Assembly: GCF_900167255.1 (NCBI RefSeq)
Contig: NZ_FUYB01000002.1
Location: 62,001 to 126,000, forward strand
Source: Thiothrix eikelboomii
Lineage (GTDB): Bacteria; Pseudomonadota; Gammaproteobacteria; Thiotrichales; Thiotrichaceae
DNA length: 64,000 nt
Direction of reading: 5' to 3'
Position numbers and translations under genes: made by a program. Of the stretch, positions 33,041 to 42,491 are shown one piece after another. Every line of letters starts with the position of its first letter. The stretch's first letter is position 1. Under the pieces are notes generated by a model. It worked only from the letters and a program-made list of their open reading frames with translations, was not told the DNA's origin and did not search any database.

Positions 33041-33499
33041 ATGTTCGCCTATCAACATATTCTTGTTCCGGTGGATTTTTCACCCGTCAGCCAGCGCAGC
33101 ATTCATCGCGCCAAAGAACTCGCATCTCAATATCAAGCACGTTTAACTCTCCTGCATGTTGTAGAGGATATTCCCTTAGGTGTCACCGCATTTGGGGATG
33201 TCAGTGCCATCTATATCGCCCCTGATACCCAAGACAAGCTCATCGAGGCTGCCCATACTCAATTAGCCGATATAGCCAATCGCATGGATTTAGATAAAGC
33301 GGTGCAGTTAGAGGTTCTCAACGGCTACCCTAATGTTGCTATCAATAGCTATGCAGAAGACAATCAAGTTGATCTGATTATCGTCGGTCACAGTGCCAAA
33401 CACGGCTTCATGGGGCTATTGATGGGGTCTACTGCGGAAACAGTGACTAAACATGCCAAATGTGATGTCTTAGTAATGCGTGTCCCAGAAACCGCTTAG
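33041..33499 (+). CDS. Universal stress protein, UspA family
   Basis: A 152-residue Usp-domain protein. It opens with YQHILVPVDFSPVSQRSI and ends with the ATP-binding signature IIVGHSAKHGFMGLLMGSTAETV followed by DVLVMRVP. Such proteins bind ATP and are induced under stress. The start at 33041 is chosen because AAGGAGG lies 5 bases upstream. It is 91 bases before the TrpB2 gene and may be cotranscribed with it. Confidence 0.9.
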   Translation: MFAYQHILVPVDFSPVSQRSIHRAKELASQYQARLTLLHVVEDIPLGVTAFGDVSAIYIAPDTQDKLIEAAHTQLADIANRMDLDKAVQLEVLNGYPNVAINSYAEDNQVDLIIVGHSAKHGFMGLLMGSTAETVTKHAKCDVLVMRVPETA

Positions 33500-33589
33500 T
33501 GCTAGGATTAATGCACTTGCCTGCCACTTAAGCTGATGTTAGAACACAGGCTGATTAATATTGCTTCGCCTGAAGGAGAGGAATCCCGC

Positions 33590-34951
33590 ATGATCCCAAC
33601 CACTAAAATTTATTTGCCCGAATCGGAAATGCCCACTCATTGGTACAATGTAGCTGCGGATTTACCTAATCCACCCGCACCTTATTGCGCGCCTGATGGC
33701 ACACCGGTTCCACCGGAAGCTATGTTGGCAATTTTCCCTGAAGAAATCCTCAAGCAAGAAATGAGTGCCGAACGCTGGATTCCAATTCCCGAACCAGTAC
33801 GCGAAGCCCTCACGATGTGGCGACCCTCGCCTTTATATCGAGCGCACCGCTTGGAAAAAATGCTCGGCACACCTGCCAAAATTTATTATAAAAATGAAGC
33901 AGTCAGCCCTGCAGGTTCGCACAAACCCAATAGCGCCGTACCGCAGGCTTATTATAATCGCCAAGCAGGTATTCGGCGTTTAACCACTGAAACAGGTGCC
34001 GGTCAATGGGGCAGCTCTTTAGCTTTAGCTGGGCAAATGTTTGGTATTGATGTCCGCATTTATATGGTGAAAATCAGCTACGAACAAAAGCCTTATCGCC
34101 GCTCGATGATGACCACTTGGGGCGCAGAAGTTTTCCCTAGCCCTACTGATATGACGAATGCAGGGCGAGCGGTATTAGCCGCTGATCCGAACTCTAATGG
34201 TTCATTAGGTATCGCGATTTCTGAGGCCGTCGAAGAAGCTGCTAGCCGTGCTGATACCAATTATGCACTCGGCTCGGTACTGAATCATGTGCTCTTGCAT
34301 CAAACTATTATTGGCTTAGAAGCGAAAAAGCAGCTAGCCATCGCGGGGGATTATCCTGATATGGTATTCGCACCTTGTGGTGGCGGTTCGAATTTCGGGG
34401 GGATCGCTTTCCCCTTCCTTGCTGATAATGCAACTGGCAAGCAAGTGCGCTTAGTCGCGGTTGAGCCATCTTCTTGCCCCAGTTTAACTAAAGGCGTGTA
34501 TACCTATGATTTCGGTGATACGGCGGGGTTAACGCCGATGATGAAGATGTATACCTTAGGGCATAATTTTATGCCGCCGGGGATTCATGCCGGAGGCTTG
34601 CGTTATCACGGTGCTTCCGCTTTGGTCAGCCAGCTTTATCATGAAAAACTCATTGAAGCGACTTCAGTCGGGCAATTAGAAACCTTCGCAGCGGGCGTAC
34701 TCTTTGCCAAAAGTGAAGGCATTGTGCCTGCTCCTGAGTCTTGCCATGCGATCGCAGCGATGATTCGTGAGGCGAAGGCCTGTGCAAAAACTGGGGAAGC
34801 CAAAACCTTGCTGTTTAATTTATCGGGTCACGGCCATTTTGATATGACCTCCTATGATCGTTATTTGCAAGGTGAATTGACCGATTTCGATTACCCCGAA
34901 GAGGCGATTAAGGCCTCTTTAGCCGATTTGCCCAGTTTTGCGAAGGTTTAA
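33590..34951 (+). CDS. Tryptophan synthase beta-like protein, TrpB2 type
   Basis: A 453-residue PLP enzyme of the TrpB2 subfamily, which makes tryptophan from serine and indole, often without TrpA. The PLP lysine lies in SPAGSHKPNSAVPQAYYN. The phosphate-binding loop is FAPCGGGSNFGG, and ETGAGQWGSSLALAG is present. Insertions and length (TrpB1 is about 400) mark it as TrpB2. The ATG at 33590 has GAAGGAGAGG upstream; an earlier in-frame ATG would add 18 residues. No trpA is near, which suits an indole-salvage role. A hairpin terminator follows. Confidence 0.9.
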   Translation: MIPTTKIYLPESEMPTHWYNVAADLPNPPAPYCAPDGTPVPPEAMLAIFPEEILKQEMSAERWIPIPEPVREALTMWRPSPLYRAHRLEKMLGTPAKIYYKNEAVSPAGSHKPNSAVPQAYYNRQAGIRRLTTETGAGQWGSSLALAGQMFGIDVRIYMVKISYEQKPYRRSMMTTWGAEVFPSPTDMTNAGRAVLAADPNSNGSLGIAISEAVEEAASRADTNYALGSVLNHVLLHQTIIGLEAKKQLAIAGDYPDMVFAPCGGGSNFGGIAFPFLADNATGKQVRLVAVEPSSCPSLTKGVYTYDFGDTAGLTPMMKMYTLGHNFMPPGIHAGGLRYHGASALVSQLYHEKLIEATSVGQLETFAAGVLFAKSEGIVPAPESCHAIAAMIREAKACAKTGEAKTLLFNLSGHGHFDMTSYDRYLQGELTDFDYPEEAIKASLADLPSFAKV

Positions 34952-34962
34952 GTATTCAACAA

Positions 34963-34985
34963 GAAGCCCTAGGTTCTAGGGCTTC
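34963..34985. terminator. Convergent terminator hairpin after TrpB2 gene
   Basis: GAAGCCCTAG and CTAGGGCTTC form a perfect 10-base-pair stem with a 3-base loop between the convergent TrpB2 and EF-hand genes. Confidence 0.65.
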
Positions 34986-34998
34986 AAACTCTACCCAA

Positions 34999-35535
34999 CT
35001 ACTCGGTAGTTCCTGCCTGCACTAACACCTCGACAGCATTAGTGGTTAGATTTGTCATATAAAACTGCTCGTCACTCGCAAACATTAGGCTTTTACCTTT
35101 AAAACTGGGTAACTGACTTTGGAATTTAACAGCTTGTTTAACCGGTAAATCATAACGCTGAATCAAGCGAATATGTTTGATGACGCTGAGATTTTTGGCA
35201 TCGACTTCTAAAGGCAAGTCAAACCAAGTCGGCTTTAAATTAGCTTGCTTAGTTTTAAGCTGAATTTGGGTTTGTAGCCATTGTTTGATACTCGTTTGCT
35301 GCTCTACAAACTCTTGGCGCGTCAACTGCCCATCTTGATTACGATCAAAACGCATCAAATCGGCTAGATTTAAACTCATATCAACGCCTAATTGCTGATT
35401 ATTAACGCGCAACTGAATCAATTCATTATGCCCTGCATGTGCATAAACCGGAGTACTTATGAGCGTTGCTAGACTGAGCCAGCCAAATACGAGGCAAGGC
35501 TTAGGCTGCCTGACTCTGCTTAGGATACTCAGCAT
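34999..35535 (-). CDS. Exported protein with one EF-hand motif
   Basis: A 178-residue protein with an N-terminal hydrophobic signal region ending in PVYA-HAGH. One clear EF-hand loop (FDRNQDGQLTRQEF, calcium ligands at D, N, D, Q and E) is seen around residue 64. The rest is beta-rich and unassigned. It starts 2 bases after the YHYH gene stop, so the two are one operon and may act together at the cell surface. Function unknown. Confidence 0.7.
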   Translation of the reverse strand: MLSILSRVRQPKPCLVFGWLSLATLISTPVYAHAGHNELIQLRVNNQQLGVDMSLNLADLMRFDRNQDGQLTRQEFVEQQTSIKQWLQTQIQLKTKQANLKPTWFDLPLEVDAKNLSVIKHIRLIQRYDLPVKQAVKFQSQLPSFKGKSLMFASDEQFYMTNLTTNAVEVLVQAGTTE

Positions 35536-35537
35536 AC

Positions 35538-36755
35538 TTATCGCCCTGCACCTAAGAAATCATTATCGACCACTTTCCCGTAGACACAGCTTGGAATGAA
35601 GGGATAACTATCCGTGAGATAATAATGGTAAATCCCATTAGGATATTGCGGTGTAACGCCAAAGCGGCCATTACATTCATCCAGATCCCCCAAGCCTTTC
35701 ACATACTCCCAATCTTGAATAAAAGTCCCATCATACGCGCCACCCGGACCACTAGGGCGAGTACCCGATTTTAAGCGATAGCTACCTTTGACACGTTTAA
35801 TCGCGCTACTTGAACTCGTCGCGGTGGTATATCCCCAACGTCCATAGACTGGAAAACCATCAGCGGCATAGCCCATGAGCACCATTTTATTCCCCTTATC
35901 GCCCAGCTTATTGATTAGGCTTTCAGGCAAGCCGTGATAGTGATAGTTACCATTCGGCTGTACATGGCCATTATTGCAATCTGAACCTAACCACGACCAC
36001 TGATAAGCACCTTTAGCAAGCCCTGCCGTTACGGCTTCATAGCGCCATTCGCAGGAGGGCGAATTGTTATAGCACTCGGCAGTATTACGATCAAAGGTCA
36101 CACCATCGGTGGTGAAACCAAATAATTTCACTGCGGTACTCGTGCTCTGCTTGGTTGGCGAGCTTGGAAGATCTAAGGTGTAAAGCTGCTGGGAAGCTAG
36201 ATTGGGATTACCTGCATTTGGGAAAGTCCCAATCGCATGTTTTGGAATAGCCGTGATCGTATAGCGCTTTGTGCTACCCAAATTAACCACCGTTACTGAC
36301 GACACCAAACCTGACTTACTTAAGTCTTGATCACATGCCCAACCCGTCTTTTTAGAAAAATCACCGAGCAAACTAGGGTCGCTGGTCGTATTAAAAGGAA
36401 CCCATACCTCAATATTGATCTTATCGGTTTTAGTGCCTGAGCTATCAGTAGCCGTCACTTTGAAACTCAAACTAGTGCTAGCCGTCACTGTCGGAGCAAT
36501 AAAAGAAGCGGTGCTGGTTTTAGCATTTTTTAAACTGACACTAGGTCCTGCTGTTTGTATCCATTGATAAGTCGCGGACTGGTTATTCACCGTCGCATTC
36601 ATCTTGACTTTGGTTTGCTGGGGAACGACTTGATCATAGCCTGCATTAACAGTGAGCGTGCTACTAACCGCTTTGGTGTCAATTTCATCCGCCTGTAGGC
36701 TACCATAACTACCTAAGACTAATAGGCTGCTCATACAAAGTACTTTGAATTTCAT
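35538..36755 (-). CDS. YHYH-domain exported protein with PKD-like repeat
   Basis: A 405-residue exported protein (signal MKFKVLCMSSLLVLGSYGSLQA). Residues about 35-120 form a PKD/Ig-like domain (VNAGYDQVVPQQTKVKMNAT, YQWIQTAGPSVSL). The C-terminal half is the YHYH domain: NGHVQPNGNYHYHGLPE, ADGFPVYGRWGY, DECNGRFGVTPQYPNGIYHYYLTDSYPF. The His-rich motifs suggest metal binding; function is unknown. It is followed after 2 bases by the EF-hand gene. The family often occurs with such calcium-related proteins in marine and sulfur bacteria (general impression, not searched). Confidence 0.85.
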   Translation of the reverse strand: MKFKVLCMSSLLVLGSYGSLQADEIDTKAVSSTLTVNAGYDQVVPQQTKVKMNATVNNQSATYQWIQTAGPSVSLKNAKTSTASFIAPTVTASTSLSFKVTATDSSGTKTDKINIEVWVPFNTTSDPSLLGDFSKKTGWACDQDLSKSGLVSSVTVVNLGSTKRYTITAIPKHAIGTFPNAGNPNLASQQLYTLDLPSSPTKQSTSTAVKLFGFTTDGVTFDRNTAECYNNSPSCEWRYEAVTAGLAKGAYQWSWLGSDCNNGHVQPNGNYHYHGLPESLINKLGDKGNKMVLMGYAADGFPVYGRWGYTTATSSSSAIKRVKGSYRLKSGTRPSGPGGAYDGTFIQDWEYVKGLGDLDECNGRFGVTPQYPNGIYHYYLTDSYPFIPSCVYGKVVDNDFLGAGR

Positions 36756-36998
36756 CATAACTAGACTCCTCTTTCTGCTTGAAGTTTGATCTTAGCGAGC
36801 AAGCTAGGAGGAAATATGGAGAAACCTTGAGAATACTTAAGGGGATTGCGAAGCAAAGGGATTTCAGAGCCAGCACTGGCAAGCTATCACTTCTGCTAGT
36901 TTGAACTGGTATGAATAAATAAGTGCTTAGCGCGCTTTAATCGCTCACTTATTCAAGCGATTACCTCATGCGTCGATCAATCCAGAGCAGTTGCTGAG

Positions 36999-37745
36999 CT
37001 AAGTCGAAGGCGTATACATCACGATGGCACTAGGCCATTTATAAGTCAAATAAACAACGCCCATCAGTAGATAAGTCAAGACACTGGCTTGGAGTACGCT
37101 TAAATCAGCGGCCGGTTCGGAAGGGTAATTTTCAAAAATCAAGGCGAAAATCAGGGCTAAGCTCATACTGAATAAAAACCCCGTGACAATATCTGTAGGC
37201 CAATGTGCACCTAAATAAATACGTGATAGCGCCACCATCACTATCATAAAAATCAACACTAAGACGCTGACTAAACGTAACCAAGGCTGGTTTAGGCCAC
37301 GCACTGCAAACCAAATTAATAAAACACCGAGTAAACTACTGAAGGTCGTATGCCCACTAGGAAAAGAAAAAACACTCGCACCTTTTTGATATAAATCCGC
37401 CTCAGGGCGAACTGCAGCCACCAATAATTTAATACCTGAGACAAAAACACCAGCCCCTGCCATCATGGTTAAGATCGCAGCCACCAAGACCCAACGCCGC
37501 TGATACATAAGCACTAAACACAGGGTCGTGACGGTCAAGGTCACGACTAACCAATTCCCTAATAAAGTCGCCGCCAACATCGACCGATCTGTGACCGGAT
37601 TACGCAATGAACGGATAAACTCACTCAGGCCTGTATCAAACGCGGTATAACCTGAAAGGGACATGCGGATGATAAACCAAAAAACCCCGCTTAAAGCTAA
37701 GACTAAGCAGATGATTAAGAAGGTATGAGTTGAACGTGATTTCAC
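36999..37745 (-). CDS. PAP2-family membrane phosphatase
   Basis: A 248-residue membrane protein with six hydrophobic segments and the three motifs of the type 2 phosphatidic acid phosphatase family: KLLVAAVRPEADLYQKG (KxxxxxxRP), FSFPSGHTTFSS (PSGH) and SRIYLGAHWPTDIVTGF (SRxxxxxHxxxD). It should dephosphorylate a lipid such as undecaprenyl diphosphate or phosphatidylglycerophosphate. The start is GTG at 37745. Monocistronic by spacing. Confidence 0.88.
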   Translation of the reverse strand: MKSRSTHTFLIICLVLALSGVFWFIIRMSLSGYTAFDTGLSEFIRSLRNPVTDRSMLAATLLGNWLVVTLTVTTLCLVLMYQRRWVLVAAILTMMAGAGVFVSGIKLLVAAVRPEADLYQKGASVFSFPSGHTTFSSLLGVLLIWFAVRGLNQPWLRLVSVLVLIFMIVMVALSRIYLGAHWPTDIVTGFLFSMSLALIFALIFENYPSEPAADLSVLQASVLTYLLMGVVYLTYKWPSAIVMYTPST

Positions 37746-37882
37746 GGTTTAATCCATTAAAATGAGTCAAGCTTTAAAGCTAGCACAAAATCACGTGATT
37801 GAACCCAATAGACGAGCTTCATGAGTACCCTGCTAGACGAGAGTTTGACTGAATCGTGCCTTCCAAATCCTGATAATCGCTA

Positions 37883-38560
37883 TCAATGCTGCTGTGCAGC
37901 AAAGTAATCCTGCAAGGTCTGCCCCTCCACATCCGCAAAACATTCGGTTTGGACTTGAATATCCTGCATCCGATCCAGCCGAAAACTCCGAAATTCATTG
38001 CGCAATTCACACCAACTCGCTAGCGTCCAAGTCTGCCCCCAAAAGAACAAGCCTAACGGCTTCACGATGCGTTGGCTAAGCGCCCCATCTTCGCGTTGAT
38101 AATACAGCTCAACATAGCGGCGCTGGTCAATCGCATTACGGGTAATATCTAAGGTTTTAGAAATATCGGGGCGTTCGCCGAAACGCAGCACGAATAAATG
38201 ATTATTGTTGAGATGATGGCGTAATTCTTCAGGAATGACTGCATAGACTTTATCCAGTAGCGAATCCGCACTCTGCCCTAACTCTGTCCCTCCCCAGGCG
38301 CGCAGCATGCGTGCGCCGAGTACTAAGGCCTCGATCTCAGTAGCGGAAAACATTAAAGGCGGAATATCCAAAGAATAGCGCAAATGATAACCGACACCTG
38401 CCTCGCCCTCGAGCGGTACACCCGACACACTTAAATCCTGCATATCGCGATAGATGGTGCGCTCAGAAACCTCCAAGCGCTCCGCCAATTCACGCGCAGT
38501 CACCAAACGCTTATTGCGTAGAATTTGAACTAATTGAAATAAGCGATCAGCACGGCGCAT
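37883..38560 (-). CDS. YafY-like transcriptional regulator (DeoR-type HTH and WYL domain)
   Basis: A 225-residue regulator. The N-terminal winged helix is RRADRLFQLVQIL followed by LVTARELAERLEVSERTIYRDM. The remainder is a WYL domain (AIDQRRYVELYYQREDG and VKPLGLFFWGQTWTLASWCELR), which senses small ligands or nucleic acids. It lies 7 bases after the glyoxalase-family gene on the same strand, so it is expressed with it and probably controls it. Confidence 0.87.
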   Translation of the reverse strand: MRRADRLFQLVQILRNKRLVTARELAERLEVSERTIYRDMQDLSVSGVPLEGEAGVGYHLRYSLDIPPLMFSATEIEALVLGARMLRAWGGTELGQSADSLLDKVYAVIPEELRHHLNNNHLFVLRFGERPDISKTLDITRNAIDQRRYVELYYQREDGALSQRIVKPLGLFFWGQTWTLASWCELRNEFRSFRLDRMQDIQVQTECFADVEGQTLQDYFAAQQH

Positions 38561-38567
38561 TTACAAT

Positions 38568-38945
38568 TTACTGCATCGAGTGCAAACCAATCATATTGCC
38601 TTCGGTATCCTGCACCATCGCAATATGCCCGTATTCGCCAATCGACTCTTTATCTTTGAAGATTTTTCCACCTGCATCCACCGCACGCTTAGCTTCCACC
38701 GCACAATCTTCACAGGAAAAATACACTAAAGTTCCGGCAAATCCGGTGGGTACACTCTCCATTTTCACTAAAGCCCCTGTTGCACCATACTTGTGATCCT
38801 CCATCTCAAATGTATACATTTGCATGGCTTCTTGGTCAGGCCCCACGAGTGGCGACAAACTCACTTGGAAAACTTTCTCATAGAAAGCTTTGGCACGCGG
38901 CATGTCTTGTACATAAATCTCAAACCAACCGACTGGATTGCTCAT
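38568..38945 (-). CDS. VOC/glyoxalase-family protein
   Basis: A 125-residue vicinal-oxygen-chelate fold protein: PVGWFEIYVQDMPRAKAFYEKVF at the start, a VYFSCEDCAVEAKRAVDAGG middle and EYGHIAMVQDTEGNMIGLHSM at the end. This is the common YafY-partner glyoxalase type, with no established substrate. The gene precedes the WYL regulator by 7 bases. Confidence 0.87.
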   Translation of the reverse strand: MSNPVGWFEIYVQDMPRAKAFYEKVFQVSLSPLVGPDQEAMQMYTFEMEDHKYGATGALVKMESVPTGFAGTLVYFSCEDCAVEAKRAVDAGGKIFKDKESIGEYGHIAMVQDTEGNMIGLHSMQ

Positions 38946-39062
38946 GTTATTCTCCTTAATGGGTTAATCACTAGAAGCTTTAAGTTTAGTACCCTGCTCC
39001 TGACAACCTTATGTCAGGAGGCTAAAATAAGCACGCATCTATTCCTCCATAAAGGCTTTTTT

Positions 39063-39509
39063 ATGCACTACCATCTCGCCCAACTTAATGTGGCACAACT
39101 GCTGCAACCGATTGATCACCCTGACACCCGCGAATTTAAAGATAATCTGTCACGTATTAATGCGCTGGCAGAAACCAGTGAAGGCTTTATCTGGCGTTTA
39201 AAAGATGCAGAAGAAGCTGCACAACCCCCGGTATTTCCCGAAGAACCGACGATTATTTCCACCTTATCCGTTTGGACCTCCCCTGAACTCTTAAAAAACT
39301 ATGTGTATAAAACCGAACATGGTACTTTTTTCAAACGCCGCAAAGCTTGGTTTGCACCGCAAACCGTCGCTAATTATGTCTTATGGTGGATTCCTGTAGG
39401 TCATCACCCCACGAATGCAAAAGCCCGTGAACGCTTACTCCATTTACGCCAACACGGTGAAACTGAATTTGCTTTTAGCTTTCGCCAAATCATCTATCCT
39501 CAAGAGTAA
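39063..39509 (+). CDS. DUF3291 protein
   Basis: A 148-residue dimeric alpha-beta barrel-like protein of the DUF3291 family (HYHLAQLNVAQLLQPIDHPD, EGFIWRLKD, STLSVWTSPELLKNYVYKTEH, YVLWWIPVGHHP). These proteins resemble antibiotic-biosynthesis monooxygenases, but no activity is established. The ATG at 39063 is chosen because the family motif begins there; the frame is open far upstream. Confidence 0.8.
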   Translation: MHYHLAQLNVAQLLQPIDHPDTREFKDNLSRINALAETSEGFIWRLKDAEEAAQPPVFPEEPTIISTLSVWTSPELLKNYVYKTEHGTFFKRRKAWFAPQTVANYVLWWIPVGHHPTNAKARERLLHLRQHGETEFAFSFRQIIYPQE

Positions 39510-39614
39510 ACACATTTTTGCAGTTCTCTTGCATTCGGCTCATTTTTCACTATGCTCAAGCGATAGACCACACCAACTAGCTCTTTCCTATCAACCCTTA
39601 GAGCGGATACGAAA

Positions 39615-40589
39615 TTGGACTACAAAGACTATTACCAAATTTTAGGTGTCCCGAAACAAGCGACTCAGGATGAAATTAAGCGCTCTTATCGCAAACTAGC
39701 TCGTAAATATCACCCCGATGTCAGCCAAGAAACAGATGCCGAAGAACGTTTTAAAGAGCTCGGTGAAGCGTATGAAGTCTTAAAAGACCCTGAAAAAAGA
39801 GCGGCTTATGATCAATTAGGCGCGGATTGGAAAGCAGGTCAAGAAGGCTTTAAGCCGCCTCCGAATTGGAATGATGATTTTGAGTTTACTGGCGGTGGTT
39901 ATACCACGGATACAGGTCATTCCGCTGATTTCAGCGACTTTTTTGAAAGTTTATTTGGTCGACGTCCTTCTAATCAGGATTATGGCGCGGGTGTTAATAG
40001 CCGTACTCGCCCGCTGCGGGGTGAGGATAGTCATGCAAAAATTCACATTGATTTAACAGATGCTTATCAGGGTACGACTCGAAGTATCGCTCTGCACACC
40101 ACGCAGCTTGATGACAATCAGCGCCCCAAACTCATTGAGCGCACCTTGAATATCAAAATCCCGAAAGGTATTCGCAAAGGGCAAAGTATCCGTTTACCGC
40201 AGCAGGGTAATCCGGGGATCAACGGCGGTGAAGCGGGTGACTTATATCTGGAAATCGAATTTAATCCCCATCCTTTATACAGCCTCGATGGGCGTGATGT
40301 TTTCTTAAAGCTACCGATTGCTCCTTGGGAAGCTGCGTTAGGGGCTAAAGTCAAGGTGCCAACGCCCGCTGGCGAGGTAGAAATGAAAATCCCCGCCAAT
40401 ACCTCCAGTGGCAAGCGCTTACGCCTCAAAGGTCGTGGCCTGCCGAGTCAAGAGCCGGGGGATTTTTATATCACCCTAGAAATTGTCTTGCCCAGTCATT
40501 TGAGTGCTGCAGAAAAAGCCTTATATGAATCCCTACAGCAAGCCGCTGCTGACTTTAATCCGCGTGCATCTTTGGGAGAACAGCGATGA
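39615..40589 (+). CDS. cbpA: DnaJ-like co-chaperone CbpA
   Basis: A 324-residue curved-DNA-binding/DnaJ-type co-chaperone. The J domain is at the start (DYYQILGVPKQATQDEIK, HPDVSQETDAEERF) with the HPD triplet. A G/F-rich linker and two C-terminal peptide-binding barrels follow (LNIKIPKGIRKGQSIRLPQQ, APWEAALGAKVKVPTPAG, RLRLKGRGLPS). It lacks the zinc domain of DnaJ, which fits CbpA. The start is TTG, matching the E. coli N-terminus MELKDYYAI. It stimulates DnaK. Its stop overlaps the cbpM start by 4 bases. Confidence 0.92.
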   Translation: MDYKDYYQILGVPKQATQDEIKRSYRKLARKYHPDVSQETDAEERFKELGEAYEVLKDPEKRAAYDQLGADWKAGQEGFKPPPNWNDDFEFTGGGYTTDTGHSADFSDFFESLFGRRPSNQDYGAGVNSRTRPLRGEDSHAKIHIDLTDAYQGTTRSIALHTTQLDDNQRPKLIERTLNIKIPKGIRKGQSIRLPQQGNPGINGGEAGDLYLEIEFNPHPLYSLDGRDVFLKLPIAPWEAALGAKVKVPTPAGEVEMKIPANTSSGKRLRLKGRGLPSQEPGDFYITLEIVLPSHLSAAEKALYESLQQAAADFNPRASLGEQR

Positions 40590-40933
40590 GCTTACAACCA
40601 CTTGAAATGAGCAGTATCGTATTAGACGAAGCAGGCATCTTAAGCTTTGCCGAATTGTGCCGCTACTGCTCTTTGCCTGCCGAACACCTGCTCACCATGA
40701 TTGAACACGGCATTATTGAACCTCATCCACTGGCGAGTAATTCAGCCCGTTGGCAATTCGCCAGCATCAGTTTAGTGCGCGTGCAAACTGCCAAACGCTT
40801 GCAACGTGATTTAGGGGTGAATACCGCAGGAGCTGCTTTAGCCTTAGAGCTATTAGATGAAGTGAAAACCTTGCGCCAACAATTAGCTGCTTTGCAGCAT
40901 CAGGTGCAAGCCGCCGAGCACAGCGATGACTAA
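40586..40933 (+). CDS. cbpM: CbpM chaperone modulator
   Basis: A 115-residue modulator of CbpA: a MerR-like helix-turn-helix (LSFAELCRYCSLPAEHLLTMIEHGIIEP) followed by a helix (KRLQRDLGVNTAGAALALEL) and a coiled-coil end. In E. coli CbpM binds the J domain and inhibits CbpA. It overlaps cbpA by 4 bases and the following FAD monooxygenase by 8. Confidence 0.88.
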   Translation: MSLQPLEMSSIVLDEAGILSFAELCRYCSLPAEHLLTMIEHGIIEPHPLASNSARWQFASISLVRVQTAKRLQRDLGVNTAGAALALELLDEVKTLRQQLAALQHQVQAAEHSDD

Positions 40934-42488
40934 TCCCAGCCTACCCGTTTTAATCGTCGGAGCTGGTCCTACCGGTATGGTACTAGCCTTGTGGTTAACC
41001 AAAGCGGGGATAGCGGTTCGCTTGATTGATAAACAAATCGGCACGGGTCAAGCCTCGCGGGCGATGGTGGTACAAGCGCGCATCTTAGAGTTTTATCGGC
41101 AACTTGAAATCGTTGACTCCGTGCTTGCACAGGGTATTAAGCTACAAGGTCTACAAATTCGCCAGCAAACGCAAACGGTAAATGCTCAATTTGGTGATTT
41201 AGGTGCAGGTATTAGCGCCTATCCTTTTGTTTTAAGCTACCCACAAGATGAACATGAGCAATTACTAGCCGCTGAATTAGCCACGCTAGGTATCCAGATT
41301 GAATGGAATACGGAGCTAGTCCGATTTGAAGATCGGCCGGATTCGGTGAGTGCCACTTTACTCACTACTCAAGGTGAACAGACAGTTAGCTGTGCTTATT
41401 TATGCGGTTGTGATGGTGCAAGTAGCACAGTGCGGCATCACTTAGGTTTTAGTTTTGAAGGTGGAACTTATACTCACCGCTTCTTTGTGGCAGATACCGA
41501 AGTCGCCACTATGGATTTACCCCCTTATCTATTAGCTTGCTTGGAGCACAGTGGTTTTTGTCTCGCCTTTCCCTTACGCAGAGCCGGTATCGTCCGTTTT
41601 ATTGGCATCATCCCAGCCGCCTACGCCCAAATCCCGCAAGACCAGCTTAGCTTTGCTGACTTGCAAGCTCATGTAGAACAACTCACCGGCATTCAAGTAT
41701 TAGCTACCCATTGGTTTTCCACTTATCAAGTACATCACCGTTTAGCTGAACACTTTCAAAGTGGGCATATCTTTTTGGCGGGGGATGCAGGGCATATTCA
41801 TAGTCCTGCAGGTGGTCAGGGTATGAATACTGGAATTGGTGATGCCGTCAACTTGGCTTGGAAACTAGCCGACGTCATCAAAGGCCAAGCAAAAGCTAGC
41901 CTCTTAGCCAGCTATGAGCTCGAACGTAGGCGCTTTGCAAAAACCCTCCTCAAAACCACTGACCAAGCATTTAGTGCTTTAGTCGGCAAAGGTTTAAGCA
42001 CTTGGACACTGCGACATCTTTTCCTGCCCTACTTGCTGCCTAAAGCCCTCCAATACACGAGCTTTAAACATATTCTATTTCGGACTATTTCCCAAACTAG
42101 TATTGAGTATCGACCTAGCCCACTCAGCTGGAGTCAGGTTGGTGATTTAAAAAGTGGGGATCGCCTGCCGTGGGCAGAACAGCTTGATAATTATGCCCCA
42201 CTGAGCAGTCGCACCTGGCAACTGCATATTTACGGTGAAGCCACACCCTATTTAGTGGATGCAGCCCGTGATTTTAAGTTAGAGCTGCATAGCTTCCCTT
42301 GGAGCCCAGATCTTGCTGACTTAGGTTTTAGGCAAGATGCGATGTACTTAATCCGTCCAGATGGCTATCTGGGTTTATTGCATGAATACCAAAATGAAGC
42401 TGCATTGGACGCCTATTTCACGCATATCGGCTATCAGTTCTCACCGAATCCATTGGAAACTGAAAAGCCAAATCGTGAAGAGTGGTAG
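40926..42488 (+). CDS. FAD-dependent aromatic monooxygenase, second copy type
   Basis: A 520-residue class A flavin monooxygenase. Motifs are PVLIVGAGPTGMVLALWLTK (FAD-binding), SRAMVVQARILEFY, CGCDGASSTVRHHLGF (DG) and FLAGDAGHIHSPAGGQGMNTGIGDAVNLAWKL. It has the C-terminal thioredoxin-like domain with MYLIRPDGYLG. It is related to the 31051 gene but clearly diverged (different start, spacing and motif spelling). It starts inside cbpM, so it is expressed with the chaperone pair. Substrate unknown. Confidence 0.87.
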   Translation: MTNPSLPVLIVGAGPTGMVLALWLTKAGIAVRLIDKQIGTGQASRAMVVQARILEFYRQLEIVDSVLAQGIKLQGLQIRQQTQTVNAQFGDLGAGISAYPFVLSYPQDEHEQLLAAELATLGIQIEWNTELVRFEDRPDSVSATLLTTQGEQTVSCAYLCGCDGASSTVRHHLGFSFEGGTYTHRFFVADTEVATMDLPPYLLACLEHSGFCLAFPLRRAGIVRFIGIIPAAYAQIPQDQLSFADLQAHVEQLTGIQVLATHWFSTYQVHHRLAEHFQSGHIFLAGDAGHIHSPAGGQGMNTGIGDAVNLAWKLADVIKGQAKASLLASYELERRRFAKTLLKTTDQAFSALVGKGLSTWTLRHLFLPYLLPKALQYTSFKHILFRTISQTSIEYRPSPLSWSQVGDLKSGDRLPWAEQLDNYAPLSSRTWQLHIYGEATPYLVDAARDFKLELHSFPWSPDLADLGFRQDAMYLIRPDGYLGLLHEYQNEAALDAYFTHIGYQFSPNPLETEKPNREEW

Positions 42489-42491
42489 AGC

